Positions 37,939 to 47,188 are shown, counted from the stretch's first letter. The stretch: DNA of 64,000 nucleotides from Pseudoalteromonas arabiensis (GCF_001550155.1 NZ_LRUF01000021.1:1-64000); one strand, 5' to 3'. Numbers and translations are program-made. Notes: generated by a model not told the origin, from the letters alone.

Positions 37939-38775
37939 TTGACTAGCCAACCGCTTGATGCGACAGATAATTTACAAGAGCCAGTACAGCAAAAGCTGCC
38001 ACTGGCTTTTTTGCATGGCAAAGCGGTGGTCGATAAGCCTGAAGACTTATACATTCCACCCGACGCGCTTGAAATCATTTTAGAGACCTTTGAAGGGCCA
38101 CTTGATTTACTTCTGTATTTAATCAAAAAACATAAATTGGATGTGCTTGAGCTCTCTATTTTTAGTATTACTGAGCAATACGTTAGTTATGTTGAAATGA
38201 TGAGCGAGTTTCAGCTTGAACTAGCAGGTGAATACCTCGTAATGGCGGCGCTATTAGCACAAATAAAATCACGATTATTACTACCAAAACATGAAGAGCT
38301 TGAAGAGGAAGAAGACCCACGAGCTGAGCTTGTAAGACGTTTACAAGAATACGAGCAATTTAAAAAAGCCGCCGAAAATCTTGATGAAATCCCTCGCGAA
38401 GGCCGCGATATCTTTGTTGCCGAAGCGCTGGTGCCAGAATTTGCTGAGCAGAATGCCTTGCTACCTGATGTTGATATGAAGGACTTGTTAGTTGCGTTAA
38501 GTGACGTTATGGCACGGGCGAAAACATTTGAGCATCACCATATTACCGCAGAGGCCTTGTCTACCCGTGAACGCATGAGTCTTATATTAGATAAACTTTC
38601 AGAAGCTCAATCACAATTACCTTTTCACACTCTTTTTACTATTGAAGAGGGGCGAAGCGGTGTTGTGGTAAGCTTTATCGCCATGTTAGAGCTGGTGAAA
38701 GAAAACCTGATCAGCTGCTTTCAGGTAGATGCCAGTAGCCAGATTTATGTTGGTTTGGTGGAAGAAAGCGAATAG
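37939..38775 (+). CDS. scpA: Segregation and condensation protein A
   Basis: 278 residues. ScpA is the kleisin subunit of the SMC-ScpAB complex. The N-terminal domain has the conserved FEGPLDLLLYLIKKHKLDVLEL, and the C-terminal winged helix ends with VSFIAMLELVKENLISCFQ. TTG 37939 is the start. The usual partner scpB, normally directly downstream, is not found here or elsewhere in the window. Confidence 0.95.
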   Translation: MTSQPLDATDNLQEPVQQKLPLAFLHGKAVVDKPEDLYIPPDALEIILETFEGPLDLLLYLIKKHKLDVLELSIFSITEQYVSYVEMMSEFQLELAGEYLVMAALLAQIKSRLLLPKHEELEEEEDPRAELVRRLQEYEQFKKAAENLDEIPREGRDIFVAEALVPEFAEQNALLPDVDMKDLLVALSDVMARAKTFEHHHITAEALSTRERMSLILDKLSEAQSQLPFHTLFTIEEGRSGVVVSFIAMLELVKENLISCFQVDASSQIYVGLVEESE

Positions 38776-38982
38776 CTGTAAGCTTTAAGTCAAACAAGTG
38801 GCTTGAAATAGAGTTCAAGGTTAGCCCCATAGGAAGCAATTCTGAATCTATCTTTAGTCTTTTACTAAGCTTTTTTAGCTAGTTCTTGTGTTTGAAATCT
38901 ATAGTTCATGTGAGTCCTTAAATGATGTTAATTTAGAATTTGGTACGTACGAGATACACTAGAATGAAGCTAAGAGATTTAA

Positions 38983-39570
38983 ATGAAAGCCATTGAAAAA
39001 GTTACAGTAGTAAAAGAGATATTTCTTATGCTAGCAGCTATCTGTGTTGCTGCTTGGGCTGTTTATGGTACGTGGATTAAACGAGAAGAAAGTATTGCTG
39101 AACTTCAGGTTGTTGAGCTCCGACAAAAAACTAACTTAGCGTCTAGTGCACTAACTAATATTAATGTACAACAATTTATGACAGAGGGAGGAGTTGTTTT
39201 AGCAATAGGCATCACTCTGGAAAACATTGGCAATGAGGGTGTTCGAGTTTTGCTTGATAATAATTCTATTTTAGTTGCAAAAATGGACTTTAAAGATGGA
39301 CACGTTACCTACAACGAACCTGTGTATTTAGGGCATTCGAGATATCAAGGTAAAAATAAAATTGCTTTGCCTTTTATTGATATAGGACCTCGTGAAAAAT
39401 ATGATATCTCTTATGCTTATAAGGTAAGCAAGCCAGGAATATATTTGGTTAGATTTCTTTCTACGATGCATAGCAAGAGTATTGACGTGAAGATTGCAGA
39501 AAATTTTGGTGAAGGTGATTTCGTAAAATATAGTACAGGTATAGAGCGGATTGTAAACGTGCAAGAGTGA
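38983..39570 (+). CDS. Hypothetical membrane-anchored protein
   Basis: 195 residues that I do not recognise. One N-terminal membrane helix (about 12-29), a short coiled linker, then a predicted beta-rich extracytoplasmic domain (ITLENIGNEGVRVLLDNNSILVAK and so on) of immunoglobulin or CARDB-like appearance. AT-rich relative to neighbours. Monocistronic, in the place where scpB would be expected. Confidence 0.6.
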   Translation: MKAIEKVTVVKEIFLMLAAICVAAWAVYGTWIKREESIAELQVVELRQKTNLASSALTNINVQQFMTEGGVVLAIGITLENIGNEGVRVLLDNNSILVAKMDFKDGHVTYNEPVYLGHSRYQGKNKIALPFIDIGPREKYDISYAYKVSKPGIYLVRFLSTMHSKSIDVKIAENFGEGDFVKYSTGIERIVNVQE

Positions 39571-39730
39571 TCTGTCTTATAGCTGAAAGTGAATTATCCG
39601 AGTATTAAAGAGTAATTCATAGTGATTGGTTTTATCGGCTTAAGTTCTAGACTATAAATTAAACTCTTTTTCGCCCAGATTATGCTGCCGCAAAGAGATT
39701 AATTAATATAAAAAATGATGAATGATTTTA

Positions 39731-39763
39731 AAAAAGGCGATTTTTAAAAGTATCGCCTTTTTA
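39731..39763. terminator. Bidirectional terminator
   Basis: AAAAAGGCGA / TCGCCTTTTT stem with a twelve-base loop between convergent genes, with A and T runs on both sides. Confidence 0.75.
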
Positions 39764-39787
39764 ATTTTCGCTACAAGTAAAGTTTGA

Positions 39788-40531
39788 TTAGATTTTTGTC
39801 ATTAGCTTTACTGTTTCTTTGGTATTTCGAACTGAATTTGCAATCATCCGAAAATTAATTAAAGAAGCTTCATAAGCATTCATGCCTGGCAGAATTGCAC
39901 CTGCGGTTGCATCTGAAACAACTTGTACTTCAAAGCCTTGCTCCATAAGTTCTCTTAAGTGAGATTCTGTACATAAATTAGATGACATACCTGCAAGTAT
40001 TACTTTACCGATCCCTCTTTTTCTGAGCTGTAAGACAAGATCGTTAGAGTCAGGGCCGTACATTTTATGAGGGCTGGTAACTATCGTTTCACCATCATTT
40101 ATGTATTTTTTATATTTTGGTAGCCAATCAGCCCCTGAATTTTTAAATCCATCAAGTGATAATGCATCTTTACGATCAAACATGTTGATATTGTGCATAA
40201 GCACTTCTAATGAACCTTGATGTTGCCATTTATGATCATGTGGGTAGTAGTAGTGAGGAGAGATAAACAGAGGAATATCTTTCTTTTTAGCGGTCTTCAT
40301 TAAAGATTCGAGGTTTTCAACAGTGTTATTTTTCGTGACACTTTCACCCACCACACCCCAAGTAACACCTTTAGGGCTTAAAAAATCCACTTGTGGATCA
40401 GTAATAACGACAGCCGTATTACCTCGAGAATACTCCATACCAGGGTTTGGTAATCCATCAGCATAAGCTGTTGAGATACTCAATACGCTCATTGTGATAG
40501 CGACACTTAACTGTTTAATACTAAATTTCAT
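39788..40531 (-). CDS. Exported isochorismatase-like cysteine hydrolase
   Basis: 247 residues. Signal peptide (residues 1-24, cleavage near STAYA-DG) followed by an isochorismatase-fold domain: catalytic D45 (ITDPQVDF), K156 (SPHKMYG) and C187 (SSNLCTES). The fold hydrolyses amides such as nicotinamide, or enol ethers; most members are cytoplasmic, so the export signal is unusual. Divergent from the AraC-type regulator, which probably controls it. Confidence 0.85.
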   Translation of the reverse strand: MKFSIKQLSVAITMSVLSISTAYADGLPNPGMEYSRGNTAVVITDPQVDFLSPKGVTWGVVGESVTKNNTVENLESLMKTAKKKDIPLFISPHYYYPHDHKWQHQGSLEVLMHNINMFDRKDALSLDGFKNSGADWLPKYKKYINDGETIVTSPHKMYGPDSNDLVLQLRKRGIGKVILAGMSSNLCTESHLRELMEQGFEVQVVSDATAGAILPGMNAYEASLINFRMIANSVRNTKETVKLMTKI

Positions 40532-40613
40532 AATTACACCTTTTTGTTTACTTGTTTTAGCGCATTTATTATCACTACTAAACGAGAAATTCTTAATGTC
40601 TTAGCGTCCACAA

Positions 40614-40630
40614 TTAGTGCTATAGCGCTT
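40614..40630. promoter_or_regulatory. Palindrome in the divergent hydrolase/AraC promoter region
   Basis: AGTGCTATAGCGCTT around a perfect GCTATAGC core (40619-40626), with one mismatch in the outer arms. It lies between the divergent hydrolase and AraC genes and is a candidate regulator site. Confidence 0.4.
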
Positions 40631-40699
40631 TAAGTTGTTTCACTTGCGTATTCAAAAGCTTACTATTTGAATATCGAGTGTAATGACAGGCAAATGTTG

Positions 40700-41608
40700 A
40701 TGGATGCATTAAGTGTAGTTTTAAGAGATATTCATTTACGCGGAAGTGTTTATTTTAAAGAGTGCTTTCAATCACCTTGGGGATTGAGCGTAGCCTCAAG
40801 TAAAAAAGCTGCTTTTCATATAATTGATAAAGGGAGTTGCTGGTTAAATATTAAAGGCCGTGATGAGCAGATAAAGTTGCTGGCAGGGGATGCTGTTATT
40901 TTACCTCATGGTACTGAACATCAGTTATTAGATAATCCTAGTTCTGATTGCCTACCAGCGGCGCAGGTCGTTGAAAAAATTCACAAGGGTGAAAATCCAT
41001 TCTTAGGGAGTGATGGTCAATTTAATATTGTTTGCGGTTATTTTGAGTTTGATCGTGACTCTAATCATGCATTTGTTGACTCATTGCCAGAGTTGATTCA
41101 CATCACGCAGGAATATCGGCATAGCTATAGTTGGTTGAACGCCGCAATTAAAATGTTAACAAGTGAAAGTGCTAATAATAACCTCGGAAAAGAGGTGCTT
41201 ATTGACCGATTGACAGATGTTTTGTTTATTCAAATTATTCGTTGTTATATAGAACATAATAAAGAACAAGAGAATTTTATCGCAGCGCTCAACAGTGGCA
41301 GTCTAAATAAAGTTTTGTGTTTACTTCATGAAAGCCCAGAACTAAATTGGACATTAGCTTCTTTAGCAGAGGTATGTAATATGTCTCGTTCAAAATTTAC
41401 ATCCCGCTTTAAAGAGTCGGTAGGCGTTACACCAATGAAGTACTTGCTGGCGAGACGAATGTTCAAAGCAAAGCAGTTAATTAGTCAAACACAGTATTCT
41501 TTAACATCGATTTCAGAGATGGTGGGCTATCAATCTGAAAGCTCCTTTAAAAGTGCCTTTAAACAGTTTTTTGGAAAAACGCCCTCTAATTATCGTTCTA
41601 AGTTGTGA
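40700..41608 (+). CDS. AraC-family transcriptional regulator (cupin_6 type)
   Basis: 302 residues. An N-terminal cupin sensor (about 1-120; SVYFKECFQSPWGLSV, HIIDKGSCWL, GDAVILPHGTEH) is followed by two C-terminal helix-turn-helix motifs (LASLAEVCNMSRSKFTSRFKE and ISEMVGYQSESSFKSAFKQ). ATG 40700 is chosen because ACAGG lies nine bases upstream; the frame is open to TTG 40667. Likely regulates the adjacent divergent hydrolase. Confidence 0.88.
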   Translation: MDALSVVLRDIHLRGSVYFKECFQSPWGLSVASSKKAAFHIIDKGSCWLNIKGRDEQIKLLAGDAVILPHGTEHQLLDNPSSDCLPAAQVVEKIHKGENPFLGSDGQFNIVCGYFEFDRDSNHAFVDSLPELIHITQEYRHSYSWLNAAIKMLTSESANNNLGKEVLIDRLTDVLFIQIIRCYIEHNKEQENFIAALNSGSLNKVLCLLHESPELNWTLASLAEVCNMSRSKFTSRFKESVGVTPMKYLLARRMFKAKQLISQTQYSLTSISEMVGYQSESSFKSAFKQFFGKTPSNYRSKL

Positions 41609-41704
41609 TGATAAAAGCGGTCAGTCTTTTATAATAAATCATTAGGAATAGTTTTTGTGTTTTAAAGGTCATTTAATGAGTCTTTAAACTCACAAGAGCA
41701 TATC

Positions 41705-42070
41705 GTGATCAAATCAATTCTATTTTTAAAGGTCGCATTTAACAAAAGAACCTTAGTTACCGGTTTTAAGACTGCCCTTATTGTGGGGATTTTCTTAAAC
41801 ATAATTAATCAAGGCGATCTCATTCTAAGTATGAAATTAGCCGATGTTCATTGGCTCAAACTAGGACTGACCTTTTGTGTACCATTTTTCGTGTCTGTGT
41901 ATTCTGCAACAATAGCACGTTTAAGGTTTGACCCAGGAACAAGAGCATGGGTTGAAGCGCAGTTAAGCTGTGGCAAATGTAATAAAGTGTCGTTGCATGT
42001 ACTCAAAAATCACTTAGTTGGTGAATGTAGTAAATGCAGAGACAAAACGCTTTGGTACAAAAACCATTAA
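41705..42070 (+). CDS. NrtS-like membrane protein with C-terminal zinc ribbon
   Basis: 121 residues, GTG start. The first ~72 residues carry two hydrophobic segments and match the small nitrate/nitrite transporter NrtS pattern (TGFKTALIVGIFLNIINQGD, then WLKLGLTFCVPFFVSVYSA). The remainder contains two CxxC pairs (C89/C92 and C108/C111), which make a likely zinc ribbon not part of ordinary NrtS. No nitrate assimilation genes are nearby, so the transport role is doubtful. Confidence 0.65.
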   Translation: MIKSILFLKVAFNKRTLVTGFKTALIVGIFLNIINQGDLILSMKLADVHWLKLGLTFCVPFFVSVYSATIARLRFDPGTRAWVEAQLSCGKCNKVSLHVLKNHLVGECSKCRDKTLWYKNH

Positions 42071-42207
42071 CACTTTCTATTCAAGGGAAGTTATATCGCT
42101 GTGTAAATATGTGCGTAAATGCACAGATGATGTTTGTTTAACGCTATTTTAATTGCAAATAAGCTAGGCTATTCTATCAGTAGGAATAGCGATTTTCGGA
42201 AAAGAGT

Positions 42208-42759
42208 ATGTTAAGCAACACTAAAACCAGCTACGGATGGGTAGCAATTGCACTTCATTGGTTAATGGCTCTTGGGGTGTTTGGCCTGTTTGGCTTAGGT
42301 GTCTATATGGTTGAGCTAACTTATTATGATGCTTGGTATAAAGGCTCCCTTGATTTACATAAAAGTGTAGGGATTACCTTGGCAGCTGTTTTACTTTTTC
42401 GTTTTGGTTGGCGGTTACTCGGTACACAACCTGAGCCGATATCTAATACTAAAACCATGAACTTTATTGCTCACTCAGTACATAAAATAATTTATCTATT
42501 ACTTATCGTCATTGTTATAACGGGTTATTTAATCTCGACAGCAGATGGACGTGCTATTGACGTATTTAATTTATTTGCTGTACCCGCGTTGCCAGGTTCA
42601 ATTGCTAATCAAGAAGATATTGCAGGTGAAATTCACTTTTATGCCACATACGGGCTGATAGGTGTTGTTGTTTTACATGCATTAGGGGCACTAAAACATC
42701 ATTTTATCGATAAAGATAAAACCTTAACTAGAATGATCAAACCACTAAAGGATGATTAA
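42208..42759 (+). CDS. Cytochrome b561
   Basis: 183 residues, four membrane helices with heme-ligand histidines ([27 protein letters not shown]), as in bacterial di-heme b561 (CybB). Transfers electrons between quinol and other carriers. Its stop is one base before the yceI ATG, a pairing common in proteobacteria. Confidence 0.9.
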   Translation: MLSNTKTSYGWVAIALHWLMALGVFGLFGLGVYMVELTYYDAWYKGSLDLHKSVGITLAAVLLFRFGWRLLGTQPEPISNTKTMNFIAHSVHKIIYLLLIVIVITGYLISTADGRAIDVFNLFAVPALPGSIANQEDIAGEIHFYATYGLIGVVVLHALGALKHHFIDKDKTLTRMIKPLKDD

Positions 42760-42760
42760 T

Positions 42761-43339
42761 ATGAAAAAGTTACTTTTAAGCACGGCATTAAGTGCGGCGT
42801 TATTTTCTACTGCAAATGCGAATGCAGCAGACTATGTGATTGATACAGACGGTGCCCATGCATTCGTTACTTTTAAGATTAAACACTTAGGCTATAGCTG
42901 GCTGCATGGCCGCTTTAACACTTTTTCAGGTGATTTTAGCTACGATGATAAAAAGCCTGATGCCTCTAAAATCAATGTAACGATTGAAACAAAGAGTATT
43001 GATTCTAACCACGCTGAACGTGATAAGCACCTACGTGGTAAAGACTTTTTAAATGTAGATAAGCACCCAACAGCGACGTTTAAAAGTACTTCAATTAAAT
43101 TTGACGAAGAGGGTGATGAAGCTGATGTAACGGGTGAATTCACTTTAAATGGCGTCACTAAAACGATTACCTTTGAAATTGATAAAATAGGTGAAGGTAA
43201 AGATCCATGGGGGGGTTACCGTGTTGGTTTTGAAGGTGAAACAAGCCTAAAACTTGCTGACTACGGCATTGATTACAACCTTGGACCTGCATCTACACAT
43301 GTGGATATTGGTTTATTTATTGAAGGTGTTCGTAAGTAA
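42761..43339 (+). CDS. YceI family periplasmic protein
   Basis: 192 residues. Signal peptide ([20 protein letters not shown]), then the lipocalin-like YceI barrel with [45 protein letters not shown] and a C-terminal G.D.TL-type end. Binds isoprenoid or quinone-like lipids. ATG 42761 is preferred with AAAGGA upstream; an earlier in-frame ATG (42752) lies within cytochrome b561. Confidence 0.9.
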   Translation: MKKLLLSTALSAALFSTANANAADYVIDTDGAHAFVTFKIKHLGYSWLHGRFNTFSGDFSYDDKKPDASKINVTIETKSIDSNHAERDKHLRGKDFLNVDKHPTATFKSTSIKFDEEGDEADVTGEFTLNGVTKTITFEIDKIGEGKDPWGGYRVGFEGETSLKLADYGIDYNLGPASTHVDIGLFIEGVRK

Positions 43340-43349
43340 CATTGTTTTA

Positions 43350-43376
43350 AAAGTGCCGCTTAATGAGCGGCACTTT
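43350..43376. terminator. Terminator between yceI and the convergent SBP gene
   Basis: AAAGTGCCGCT TAATG AGCGGCACTTT hairpin overlapping the stop of the minus-strand gene. Probably serves both directions. Confidence 0.8.
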
Positions 43377-44223
43377 CATTTCTATCCTTGAGCCTTTTCT
43401 CTAAAATTGGTTTTAAATTATCAGGTAACCAGCGCACTAAAATATCGTGATATTCTTGTGTATGTGCGATTTTTTCTAATGCAACATCTAATTGGCTAAT
43501 AATGTGCCGGCCTTGTTCATTATTGGTGCAACCAATAAACCCCTCACTTAACTTGGGTGCCTCCGTAAGAGTGAGTTGTGTTAGTTTGTCTTCGAAGCCC
43601 ATTGAATGAGCTAGATAATAGTGCTCGCTTGGATAACCCAATAGAATATCAATGCGTTTTTTACTTAGCATGTAAGTAAGGCTCGCTAAAGTATCACTGC
43701 CTGGGCGAAATATTATATTGGCATCATGATTGGTGTTTATCACGTCATCAATACTTTTACCAAACGAGCGGCTCATAGATACCCCAAGTGCAAGGTGGTT
43801 ATCATTTAGCAGAGCTTTTAAAGAAATTGCTTTACTGGGGTCTAAATCGAGCGCTTTAATTAGCTCTTTTCGTATGGCTATTGATGGGGATAATCCAATT
43901 GTTGAGGTATGAGAGCTAAAAGCAATGTGCTGTTTACGATGCTCATTTTGATACAACGACAACATACAGTAATTGTTTTGTGGATTCGAAAGTTCGTGTA
44001 TCACACGACTCGACGGATAAAGGGTATGTGTGAATCGATAATCGGGTAACGCTTTTTCTATCATTTTCATGACACTTTCGTCCCGTCCAGTACCTTCATA
44101 ACGGTCATTCATGATGTAATAGGGTGCGAAATCAACGACTACCCATTGAATGGTTTTTGTTTGTTTTTCGGCGAATGAAGCTGCACAAAAAAAGAATAGT
44201 AAAAGAACACAGGCACGGCGCAT
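43360..44223 (-). CDS. Transporter substrate-binding (SBP_bac_3) domain protein
   Basis: 287 residues with a signal peptide (RRACVLLLFFFCAASFAE). The mature part is like the family-3 solute-binding fold (WVVVDFAPYYIMNDRYEGTGRDESVMKMI), a type common in marine gammaproteobacteria as orphan proteins lacking a permease. No permease or ATPase is adjacent. Ligand unknown. Confidence 0.75.
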   Translation of the reverse strand: MRRACVLLLFFFCAASFAEKQTKTIQWVVVDFAPYYIMNDRYEGTGRDESVMKMIEKALPDYRFTHTLYPSSRVIHELSNPQNNYCMLSLYQNEHRKQHIAFSSHTSTIGLSPSIAIRKELIKALDLDPSKAISLKALLNDNHLALGVSMSRSFGKSIDDVINTNHDANIIFRPGSDTLASLTYMLSKKRIDILLGYPSEHYYLAHSMGFEDKLTQLTLTEAPKLSEGFIGCTNNEQGRHIISQLDVALEKIAHTQEYHDILVRWLPDNLKPILEKRLKDRNESAAH

Positions 44224-44293
44224 CTTACTACCTATTAATAGTTAAAAATATAAGTGTAGCAGGGTTTTAGCTCAATGCAGAGAAGTAAAAACT

Positions 44294-44319
44294 AAAACGC
44301 CAGCAGAGCTGGCGTTTTT
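44294..44319 (-). terminator. Terminator after the 55-residue gene
   Basis: Stem AACGCCAGC / GCTGGCGTT, just past the stop of the small minus-strand gene, with T-rich sequence following on that strand. Confidence 0.75.
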
Positions 44320-44323
44320 CGGT

Positions 44324-44491
44324 TTAGTTGGCTTTTAGCCATTTCACAAATTGGCGGGCATCACTGGCCTTTTGGAAAATGGCGTTTTTCAAGCCTTGCG
44401 TGTCACTAAAAATTACACGCTGTTTGTTAACCGATATTGACTGCACAGGATGTGCAATTTGGATCAGGGACCCATTGTATTTATATGACAT
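44324..44491 (-). CDS. Small hypothetical protein, 55 residues
   Basis: Complete small gene, ATG 44491 to TAA, with GAGTGAG upstream and its own terminator downstream. The product starts MSYKYNGSLIQIAHP and ends with an amphipathic helix (KASDARQFVKWLKAN). I do not recognise the family. The opposite-strand reading of the same interval is also open but lacks a ribosome site and terminator. Confidence 0.65.
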   Translation of the reverse strand: MSYKYNGSLIQIAHPVQSISVNKQRVIFSDTQGLKNAIFQKASDARQFVKWLKAN

Positions 44492-44906
44492 AATAAAACT
44501 CACTCTTTCTGTTTGTCAGATTCTGTAGAGCTTTAAAGGCAGTTAAAAAATACAGTCTGACATTTGTTGTCTTGCGTACAGTGTTGACTAAGTTTGTGAC
44601 AGTTTGGTGATAATTTTGAAATTCATCAAATTGTCATTTGGTAACACGACGTCGCAAGTATTTATACGAATATGCGGGAATTACTGGATCAAGGTAAGGG
44701 GTTAACCGCGAGGTTTCTAAAAACCAGACAACTAGACTACTTCACGAATGTTTTTTATGCAAGCTTTATTTTTAAAAAAATCTACTTTAAATAGTGGCTT
44801 TTAATGTAGTGCTATAACTGCGTTATTTTTAAGGGAAGTGCTCGTTTACTCAAACTATAAAAGACAAGCAAATAGACGTATTTACTTGTCTTTTAAATGT
44901 TTGCTG
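44492..44906. other. Gene-free AT-rich stretch
   Basis: No credible coding region. It holds a small hairpin (GGTTT CTAAA AACC at about 44716-44729) and, at its right end, the terminator of the lipoprotein gene. The left end presumably contains the promoter of the 55-residue gene. Confidence 0.5.
44859..44894 (-). terminator. Terminator after the lipoprotein gene
   Basis: AAAAGACAAG / CTTGTCTTTT stem with an AT loop, 13 bases beyond the lipoprotein stop on the minus strand. Confidence 0.65.
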
Positions 44907-45341
44907 TTAATTAAGTACTTTAATTTGCTCAACTGAGGATACGTCTACATGAGTTTGGTAATAGTATTTATTTGTAGCTCGTCCTTGTGAGATGAAGTCT
45001 ATTGTCACGCGTTTTGCTTCTCCCGTGACTTCTATCTCTTTATCGATAAAAAATGTCTCCGGAGATTCACCATATTTTTTAGTGAGTTCAGGTACAATTT
45101 TATAGTTTAAGGCAACTGTAATTGACCTTCTATCACGGTAATCTTTTTCAGTGTTTAAAAAGACGTCACCGCTGTGTTTTCCGGCGGCTTTAATGTGAAA
45201 TTTAAATGTGCCTTTAATACTGTCAGGCGCACTCTCTTCACTCAAGGCTATCACGTCCATGGTATTACTCGTATCTATTCGTGAGGGTGATGAGCTACAT
45301 GCAGCCAATGCTAATGTAGAGAGTAAAAGTAAGTATTTCAT
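44907..45341 (-). CDS. Hypothetical lipoprotein
   Basis: 144 residues with a lipobox (LALAAC, Cys15). The mature 130 residues are predicted beta-rich (GTFKFHIKAAGKHSGDVFLNTEKDYRDRRSITVALNY) and resemble small OB-fold-like envelope lipoproteins; I cannot assign a family. Monocistronic. Confidence 0.6.
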   Translation of the reverse strand: MKYLLLLSTLALAACSSSPSRIDTSNTMDVIALSEESAPDSIKGTFKFHIKAAGKHSGDVFLNTEKDYRDRRSITVALNYKIVPELTKKYGESPETFFIDKEIEVTGEAKRVTIDFISQGRATNKYYYQTHVDVSSVEQIKVLN

Positions 45342-45614
45342 ATTTAACTTCCTTGTAAGTGTTTAAATGATGTTTATTGGGTACAAATCGGCAGTTAGAG
45401 TAATTGTTCAATATGTCAAAAGCAACAGGATTATCTTTATTTATTAATTAGTTTTATGCAGTAGTCAGCAAAGGTCTCTACAGTCTTTCAAGTTAATCCA
45501 TATCAATTTGAAGGGGATAGCTTGCCCAGGTTTAATATAGCTGGATGTTTTTTTGAAACAGGCGTATTCTAATCGGGACAATAAAAATAATAGTTTTAAG
45601 AAAGAAGTAGATTC

Positions 45615-46190
45615 ATGAATTACCTCTTGGTAACAGACATTTTTGGTAAAACTGCTCACCTAACACAGCTTGCCCTGCAGCTTAAAAATCGAGTTAGAAT
45701 GTGCGACCCATATATGGGGCAAATACAATTGCCAACAAATGAATCAGCCCAATATCAGCACTTTTTGAATGAGTGTGGGCATGACACCTATTTCGAGCGT
45801 GTCCACTTTACATTAACAACGATAAAACGTCCTACAACGATTATTGCTTTTAGCGCAGGAGCATCAGCAGCGTGGCGAGCACAAGCAGAACTACATAACC
45901 CTTTTATAAAGCAGCTCATTGCTTTTTATCCTTCGCAAGTGAGACACCACCTTTCGTTGAATGCGAATATACCTTGTCGATTTATTTTTCCTCACAGCGA
46001 AGCGCATTTTGATATCAAGCCTGTGGTGGCAGCTTTAAACGAAAAGGAACGGGTAGAGTGCAGTATAAGTGAATATGCGCATGGCTTTATGAATGCTTTA
46101 TCTGAAAATTTTGATTTAAATGCTTATAAGTATTTTACCTCGCACTTACTTGCAAATGAGACAAGCTCAGCGCAATCAATACCTAATTAG
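45615..46190 (+). CDS. Dienelactone-hydrolase-like alpha/beta hydrolase
   Basis: 191 residues. Alpha/beta-hydrolase features: first strand NYLLVTDIFG, nucleophile elbow IAFSAGASAAW (S80), and late His in SEYAHGFMN. The family hydrolyses esters or lactones; substrate unknown. First gene of a co-directional cluster; 47 bases separate it from the acetoacetate-decarboxylase-like gene. Confidence 0.7.
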   Translation: MNYLLVTDIFGKTAHLTQLALQLKNRVRMCDPYMGQIQLPTNESAQYQHFLNECGHDTYFERVHFTLTTIKRPTTIIAFSAGASAAWRAQAELHNPFIKQLIAFYPSQVRHHLSLNANIPCRFIFPHSEAHFDIKPVVAALNEKERVECSISEYAHGFMNALSENFDLNAYKYFTSHLLANETSSAQSIPN

Positions 46191-46237
46191 AAAATCTGGT
46201 CTATAGTCATTACTAAATAATAATTAAAGTAATTACT

Positions 46238-47179
46238 ATGTCTACAAATCAAACATACAGCCACTTTTTATCTAACCCTGTAGCTAAACCTCCATGCAGG
46301 ATGCTCAATGCGAACATGTATGGCTTTTTTGTTTCCGCTTCTGAGCAAAAAATGCAGCATTATGTCGATCTTACGCTTAATAAACTTGCCAATGACTCGA
46401 CAACGTTTAATGTTTTAGGGGAAACCTGCTTACTCACATTCACCGATATTGAAAAAATATCGTCACTTGCAGCACCTTTTTCTGAACATGGCTGGATGCA
46501 GGAAACGGATATTATCATTTGGTTGCCTGTCGCTAAAATGTTACATGGCGATATTAGCTATCTGTATTGGTACCCTGCATTTATTAGTGTGAATAATGTT
46601 TATGCGCTGATCAATGGTCGTGAAACATGGGGATACAATAAATATCTGTGTGACTATGAAATGCCCAGTAACATTGATGATAGCGGGCGATTCTCAGTGT
46701 CCTTGCAGTGTTTTGATAAGTTTTCGCCTGACTCCATGTTAGCTCAGCATGAGTTGCTCACTATCACGCGAGTGATAAAGCAAAAGCCCGAGAGTTTGTT
46801 AGATAATGTGGGGCAATTTGCAGAGCGTGTCGCCTCGGTTTTAAGTGATGACTACACAGGGATTGATTTATCATTGTTAAAGCAATTACTTGATGGTTTC
46901 ATTCATCCTCAAATGGACCAAATTTTATATAAACAATTTCCTGATGGTGAGGGTGAAAATTCTGTTTATAAAGCTGTTGTCCACTCACCCTCAGTGATAA
47001 AAAAAATTCATCAGCTAACGCTTTTAAAAAATGATTACAGCCTTAATGTTAATTTTTTAGCGAGCTTTCCGCTAAACGATATGTTTGGTATTGCTCTTGG
47101 TAAGCAAGCTGTACACCTACCGTTTTATGTCAGCATGGACTTTGATCAACTTGGCGCAACTGAAATTTTATCTGCGTAA
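46238..47179 (+). CDS. Acetoacetate-decarboxylase-like protein
   Basis: 313 residues, soluble. The central segment VNNVYALINGRETWGYNKYLCDYEMP matches the ADC-superfamily core (GRE and a following K135, near the position of functional residues). True acetoacetate decarboxylases are shorter (about 245), so another decarboxylase, hydratase-lyase or lipid-binding role is possible. Nine bases separate it from the FAD oxidoreductase, suggesting a shared pathway. Confidence 0.65.
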   Translation: MSTNQTYSHFLSNPVAKPPCRMLNANMYGFFVSASEQKMQHYVDLTLNKLANDSTTFNVLGETCLLTFTDIEKISSLAAPFSEHGWMQETDIIIWLPVAKMLHGDISYLYWYPAFISVNNVYALINGRETWGYNKYLCDYEMPSNIDDSGRFSVSLQCFDKFSPDSMLAQHELLTITRVIKQKPESLLDNVGQFAERVASVLSDDYTGIDLSLLKQLLDGFIHPQMDQILYKQFPDGEGENSVYKAVVHSPSVIKKIHQLTLLKNDYSLNVNFLASFPLNDMFGIALGKQAVHLPFYVSMDFDQLGATEILSA

Positions 47180-47188
47180 GGGAAGAGT

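Noticed and set aside
44328..44528. Plus-strand open frame of 66 codons
   Set aside because: It overlaps the better-supported 55-residue minus-strand gene, has no ribosome site, and gives a Cys/Trp-scattered sequence typical of a shadow frame.
45465..45659. Minus-strand frame overlapping the start of the dienelactone-hydrolase-like gene
   Set aside because: No ribosome site, atypical composition, and it overlaps a well-supported gene start.
46238..47179. Calling the protein a true acetoacetate decarboxylase
   Set aside because: Only the GRE...K core resembles the family; length and the rest differ, so only superfamily-level naming is justified.
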